Source: Adenanthera pavonina
Taxonomy: Eukaryota > Streptophyta > Magnoliopsida > Fabales > Fabaceae
Length of the DNA: 64,000 nt
Reading direction: 5' to 3'
Assembly (NCBI GenBank): GCA_026686845.1
Contig: JAIVEN010000012.1
Span: 14,200,501-14,264,500, forward strand
Under the pieces are notes generated by a model. It did not search any database and was not told where the DNA came from. It saw nothing but the letters and a program-made list of their open reading frames with translations. Positions 59,565 through 64,000 of this stretch are shown piece by piece. Each line of letters starts with the position of its first letter. The first letter of the stretch is position 1. The translations under genes were made by a program, and so were the position numbers.

Positions 59565-60235
59565 ATGGTGTGTGAAGGCATTGTACTAGGCCATAAGGTG
59601 TCCAAAAATGGTTTGGAAGTTGACAAAGTAAAGATTAAGGTGATTGAGCAACTACCTCTACCCACCAATGTGAAGGGTATTTGAAGCTTTCTTGGCCATG
59701 TGGGCTTCTATCGTCGCTTCATCAAAGACTTGTCCAAGATAGCTAAGCCTCTATGCCTCTTATTGGAGAAGAATGCGGAGTTTAAATTTGATGACAAATG
59801 TCTTAAGGCTTTTGAAGAGCTCAAAAGAAGATTAGTAGAGGCACCGGTCATTGTAACTCCTGATTGGGACCTTCCATTTGACATCATGTGTAATGCTAGT
59901 GACTTTGCCATGGGGGCTATTTCGGGTTAGAGAAAAGACAAGATTTTCCACCCCATCTACCATGCTAGCAAAACTCTTGATGATGCTCAAGAGAATTACA
60001 CTACCATAGAGAAGGACATGCTAGCCATAGTATTTGCTTTTGGCAAGTTCAAGCCATATCTTGTTGGTGCTAAGGTAACAGTATTCACCGATCACTCTGC
60101 CATTAAGTATCTGTTTAGAAAGAATGAGTCAAAGGGCCGGTTGATAAGATAGGTTTTATTACTACAAGAGTTTGACCTGGAGATTGTTGACAAAAAGGGC
60201 TCGAAAAACCAAATGGTGGACCATCTGTTATGATT
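59565..60235 (+). pseudogene. pol: Athila reverse transcriptase end and RNase H
   Basis: Continues the frame interrupted at 57702: VLGHKVSKNGLEVDKVKI, GFYRRFIKDLSKIAKPLC, then RNase H with LPFDIMCNASDFAMGAISG and HASKTLDDAQENYTTIEKDM, and FTDHSAIKYLF. The first catalytic Asp of the RNase H (family Asp-Ala-Ser) is Asn here (AAT 59892-59894). Stops are at 59682 (TGA, family Arg/Trp-like position), 59928, near 60152 and 60230. Confidence 0.85.
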
Positions 60236-61608
60236 GGACAGTAACGCACAAGTTGATGATAAAGATGTTATTCATGAGAACTTTCCTAATGAACAACTCT
60301 TTGCTGTTGAGGATGTAGTGGATCCTTAGTATGCTAAGATTGTAAACTACTTAGCATGTGAAGTGACACCCTCTAATTTGACGCTTTATCAATTAAAGAA
60401 ATTCCTTCATGAAGTGAAATATTACATCTGGGATGAACTTTACCTCTTTAGGCGATGTGCGGATTCATTGATTAGATGGTGTGTCTCGGAGTGTGAGCAG
60501 TAAGCCATACTACATGGCTGCCATGCTTCTAAATATAGAGATCACTTTGGGGGGAGAAAACAGCAGCCAAGGTACTTCAATATGGGTTCATCTGGCCAAC
60601 TCTATTCAAGGACTCATATGAGTTTGTGCTTAAATGTGAAAGATGTCAAAGAGTTGAAACCATCTATAGAAGAAATAAAATGCCACTCACCAATGTGCTA
60701 GAAATGGAGTTATTTGATGTTTGGGGAATTGACTTTATGGGATCACTTCTCAAATCCTTCAATAATCAATATATTCTCGTGGCAGTAGATTATGTCCCAA
60801 AATGGGTGGAAGTCACTGCTTGTGTAATCAATAATGCTAAGACGGTGATTAAGTTCTTGAAGAAGCACATCTTCACTAGATTTTGGACTCCACGAGCCAT
60901 TATCAGTGATAGTGGTACTTGTTTCTGTAACAGCCAATTCCAAGCACTCTTGAGAAAATATGGTGTGAAGCACAAAGTGGCCCTTGCCTACCTTCCTGAG
61001 TCTAATGGGCAAGCTGAAATTTCGATTGAGAGATCAAGACCATTCTTGATAAGATTGTTGGTATAACTAGAAGGGATTGGGCCACTAAACTTGATGAGGC
61101 ATAATGGGCATATCGTATAGCCTACAAAACTCCCATTGGGATGTCACCATACTGACTTGTCTTTGGCAAGGCTTGTCACTTACCCATAGAGTTGGAGCAT
61201 AATGCTTAATGGGCCATAAAAACGCTCAATCTTGATCTGAAAGCGGTTGGTGAGAAAAGATTACTGTAGTTGAATGAGCTTCAAGAGTTCCTTCTCAATG
61301 CTTATGAAAGCTCAAGGTTGATAAGGAGAGAACAAAGAAGCTGCATGATTAGAAAATTCTGCCCAAAGAATTTGTGCCTAGAAAAAAGGTGCTTTTGTAC
61401 AACTCAAGGCTCAAATTGTTTCCAGGCAAGCTCAAATCTAGGTGGTCCAGACCATTCACTATGGTTCAAGTTGTGGAACTTGAAGGAAATAATGGTGAGA
61501 AATTCAAGGTCAATGGATAAAGACAGAAGCATTATTAGGGTGGAGAGGTGGATCATCAATCCTCCACCCTTCATTTGTCGGAGCATAGCTAGTGCAGTGA
61601 AGAGTTGA
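60236..61608 (+). pseudogene. pol: Athila integrase and C-terminal tail
   Basis: Zinc-binding part with HGCHASKYRDHFGG (about 60510-60555) and KCERCQRVE (60632). The catalytic core has Asp 60731-60733, Asp 60908-60910 and Glu 61016-61018 (35 residues between the last two). The Glu sits in NGQAEISIERS. After about 61030 the frame is disrupted (stop at 61064) and the remaining tail (61270-61608) is readable only in pieces. A frame change lies near 60550 and stops near 60326 and 60502. The PPPFICRSIASAVKS end is unlikely to be original. Confidence 0.82.
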
Positions 61609-63553
61609 GCTGGCAACTATAAAACTAGCACTTCTTCGGAGGCAACCCAATCTCTTTAACTTCCATCTCATTGTTTTTGTGTTAGTTATGTGCTTTGTGT
61701 AGTAGGTTTTATATTTGTTCTTGGTTTTAATGTAGGTAAGGTAAGTGCAGCCATTTGGGACCCAAAGAAAACAAATTCATGACAAAGAGCAAAGAAATAC
61801 TGAAGTGGAGATTGCATATCAATAGGGAAGTCATTAAACTTAATCCTCATTTAACCCTATTTCTGCAAATATTGGTGACAACTAGGTTTTGGAGACTGAT
61901 TTTGAGTAAATTAATGAATGATCAATGTTTGAACATGAACAACTGTGCATGGTTGAAAATTGTTGACCTGCATTAGTGGAATTGGATAGGATTTGAAATT
62001 GTTTTCAGCATGCATGAGGTGAGGGATGTGTTTGATGAAAAATTCTGTGCATGTTTGCTGCTACATGTGTTGATAGACTCAGCATAATCATGAAGCCGCG
62101 ATGTGGAAGGAAATAGAGACACTCCAAATCCTGGGAGCCTTTACCCCGTGACCTCAAAATCTAAGCCGCGACATTAATGGAACCAATAGGTTGTCATCCA
62201 TGGGCTTAACATTTTTGCTGCGGCCCCAATATTTAAGGCCACAGCGAAACAACTTCTAATGGCTGAAGCACAACCCTGGGCGTGTTCAATCTGTGGCCCC
62301 CAGTACAATGCCGCGGCCTTTCAGTTGAAGCCGTGGCTACAAATCTGAATTTACACGTGCATTTTTCTCTAGCCTCGATTTTCACCGCAGCAGAGAAGCT
62401 CGAGCCCAGGCCATATGGTCTCATTTAGTCAGCACCTTCATTCTTTCAGTCGTCCTGTACCCTAGACTTCTTTTTCTCTCTTCCTTGCAGCAGCCTCCTC
62501 CCTCTCATTTCTGGCTCTCCATTCCTCCCCACCGGTCACCTCCATTCTGCCTCAGCGACCCTCATATACCTCCCCCTCCTCTATCTCCTTCAACCTTATA
62601 CCTCCTTCCTCGACTCCACAATTTACTCCCCTTCCCTTGCAACCACAGTGGCTCATCCCCTCTGTTCGTCATCACCATAGCCCCTCTTCCATTACCTCCC
62701 CTTCCTCGGTTTCTTTTCCCCATTTTCATTTGGCCTTCGCGAGTCGCAACCTTTTCACCTCTGTTTTCCCTTCACGTTCCCCCCCTCATCCCTTTGGTCT
62801 TCTTCCTCCTCCCTCCTCCCTCAATTTCACGGTGCTTCTCCTCCACCGGCTTCATGACCATGTCTTCCACTCTTGGTTGTCTCCTCCTCTATTTTCTCGG
62901 TCACCATGGGTTAGTGACAGAGTTCGGCCATCACTCTCGTGGACATGCTCCCTCTCTCAACTACTCTAATTCTGTATTATTTTTGGTAACGATCCAATTT
63001 CTCTCTTTGTGTATTGTGTGATAAGACACTAGATTTGCTGATTGTGTGTGGAATTTTGTCTGGCAAGTAGAGAACATGTGGGTCCTATGGATTACAACTA
63101 CTATGGGAATTTAGTTTGAGGCTGAATGGAACCTTTTGCTGTTGAAATTGACCCTGTGTTTTGGAATCTTTTAAATGTAGTTCGATTGCATTTGAGTTTG
63201 TAGGCCCAATGTATGATACCTACATCATTGAGTTGACCTATGGTCCCCTGTTGAGTCTCTCCCCTATTTTGCCATTACTTTATAGCTTTTTCCATATTAT
63301 GCTACAGTCCTGTGTCCATTGCCATACTTATTAGTGGTCCCCTTGGTCGTAGCTTACAGTTGGTGGTTCGTTTTGTTAATTGTTTGTTAGTTTAGTGCGT
63401 CATTTTGTCTGCTAATGGGTCAGGGTATTGTTTCTGATTTACAGCAGGTCTTTTATCTGTAGCTTGTTGTAGTATCTAGGTTAGCTTGTGCTTTTGTCTT
63501 TTAGGGTCTTTGGGCTAGCTGTCTTTTATTTGCCCATGATTGCTTCTTTGCAG
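61609..63553 (+). other. Athila pol-env spacer
   Basis: About 1.9 kb without a supported gene. It begins with GGAGGCAACCCAATCTCTTT (61640), a common feature after Athila/Tat pol. Between 62090 and 62340 it holds at least five GCCGCGG/GCCRYGGC-type motifs. From 62460 to 62970 it is strongly CT-rich; the open frames there (62485-63021 and 62637-62969) are Pro/Leu/Ser low complexity. The last part is T-rich and ends with the acceptor-like TGCTTCTTTGCAG (63541-63553). Confidence 0.55.
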
Positions 63554-63555
63554 GT

Positions 63556-64000
63556 ATGGCCCTCACCAAACAAGCCTGAACAACCAGAAGAAGAGGAAGA
63601 AATAGAGCTAGACAAGCCTCAGCCACTCATTTTTTAAAAATACTTCCCATATAACAGTGACCTACCATTCTGGCACGGGTTAGAGTCCTACAGGTTTAAT
63701 TACTTGGCGGGGAAACGAGAAGGAGGTTCTCTCACCATGGTTAGGGAGTTTTGGGCAGAGGCAAAAAAACACACAGCCTTGTGATAGACTGTCGAGATTT
63801 CAAAGCCCATCATTCAGTCATTTTTCCACCTTCCCATTGTGATAGACTGTCGGTACCAATACTCCACAGAGCACAATGATGAAGTGCCCTGCCAGGAGAT
63901 TGCGGAGTTGATCACCTTACCGGGCCGAGCCCAGTGGCACATCATTGATGGCATTCATCGTCACATCAAGCATTCTAACTTGCACCGAATGGCATGCTAC
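63556..64000 (+). pseudogene. Athila env-like gene, 5' part
   Basis: Starts at ATG 63556 right after a splice-acceptor-like CTTTGCAG, consistent with a spliced message for this gene. The first frame stops at 63577. An acidic stretch (EEEEEIELDKPQP) is readable in another frame, and from 63638 a frame continues to the window end with LTMVREFWAEAKKH, SFFHLPIVID, EIAELITLPGRAQWH and HIKHSNLHRMACY. These are the VREFYAN..., PG..W and IKHS-like signatures of the putative plant transposon protein (Transposase_32) domain found in gene three of Athila and Sirevirus elements. Two stops lie at 63782-63787. The product's function is unknown; the remainder is outside the window. Confidence 0.65.

Larger units (their letters stand above)
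46495..64000 (+). mobile_element. Athila-type Ty3/gypsy retrotransposon, nested, runs off window
   Basis: Order: LTR end, tRNA-Asp-type primer site (54188), gag, protease, reverse transcriptase, RNase H, integrase, long spacer and env-like gene (63556 onward), as in Athila elements. It is interrupted by a minus-strand Sirevirus (47410-54053) within the LTR and by a Sirevirus solo LTR (57703-59559) within the reverse transcriptase. Genes carry many stops and several frame changes. The 3' LTR lies beyond 64000. The left limit is approximate. Confidence 0.8.

Noticed and set aside
62485..63021. Open frame of 178 codons, Pro/Leu-rich
   Set aside because: CT-rich low-complexity spacer; a second frame is open over the same bases; no recognisable domain.
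1..64000. tRNA, rRNA and snRNA genes
   Set aside because: No cloverleaf-type A/B box pairs or rRNA cores were recognised by reading; a tRNAscan or Infernal run would be decisive and was not possible.

Overview
The window looks like plant nuclear DNA made almost wholly of transposable elements; a eudicot is likely but unproven. It is AT-rich. The coding remnants belong to plant families: a CACTA (En/Spm) DNA transposon, Sirevirus-type Ty1/copia elements with an env-like gene, and an Athila-type Ty3/gypsy element with a tRNA-Asp-like primer site. Between them lie many kilobases of LTRs without genes. No intact host gene, rRNA, tRNA or CRISPR array was found. The only host-derived coding sequence recognised is a broken piece of an MRS2/CorA-like magnesium transporter gene at 44.1-44.6 kb.

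Layout. 1-4470: end of a Sirevirus-type LTR (minus), then a long non-coding LTR-like block with a CT-rich part and two perfect hairpins. 4471-21110: one CACTA element on the minus strand, with its transposase (TNP2 type), a second TNP1-like/Ulp1-protease gene and its right terminus at 21110. A Sirevirus, 10402-19453 (plus), is inserted inside its transposase coding exon. 21278-39437: a nest of LTRs. A plus-strand LTR of family D (names D and E are mine) is split by a family E solo LTR (24413-26830, target duplication CATCC) and by a minus-strand family D LTR (27117-31419). That minus-strand LTR is itself split by a copia-like solo LTR (28967-30701, duplication TTAAC). Further copies lie at 21278-23509, 34387-36901 and 36902-39437. 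39473-43330: Sirevirus LTR material split by a solo LTR (41570-43235). 43.4-46.4 kb: CACTA-like palindromic repeats and the transporter fragment. 46.5-64 kb: an Athila-type element with LTR, primer site, gag, protease, reverse transcriptase, RNase H, integrase and the start of an env-like gene, running off the window. It is interrupted by a second Sirevirus on the minus strand (47410-54053) and by a Sirevirus solo LTR within the reverse transcriptase (57703-59559, duplication ATTTC).

Working together. The genes belong to separate mobile elements, and every multi-domain gene carries stops, frameshifts or deletions. Insertion order can be read from the nesting: the CACTA and Athila elements and the outer family D LTR are older, and the Sirevirus copies are younger. 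The two LTRs of the 10402-19453 Sirevirus differ at about 4% of sites by eye, so it inserted fairly recently. I see no convincing new biological system. The most distinctive signals are the alternating motif array shared by the Sirevirus LTRs and their pol-env spacer, the env-like genes of both retroelement types, and the captured transporter fragment.
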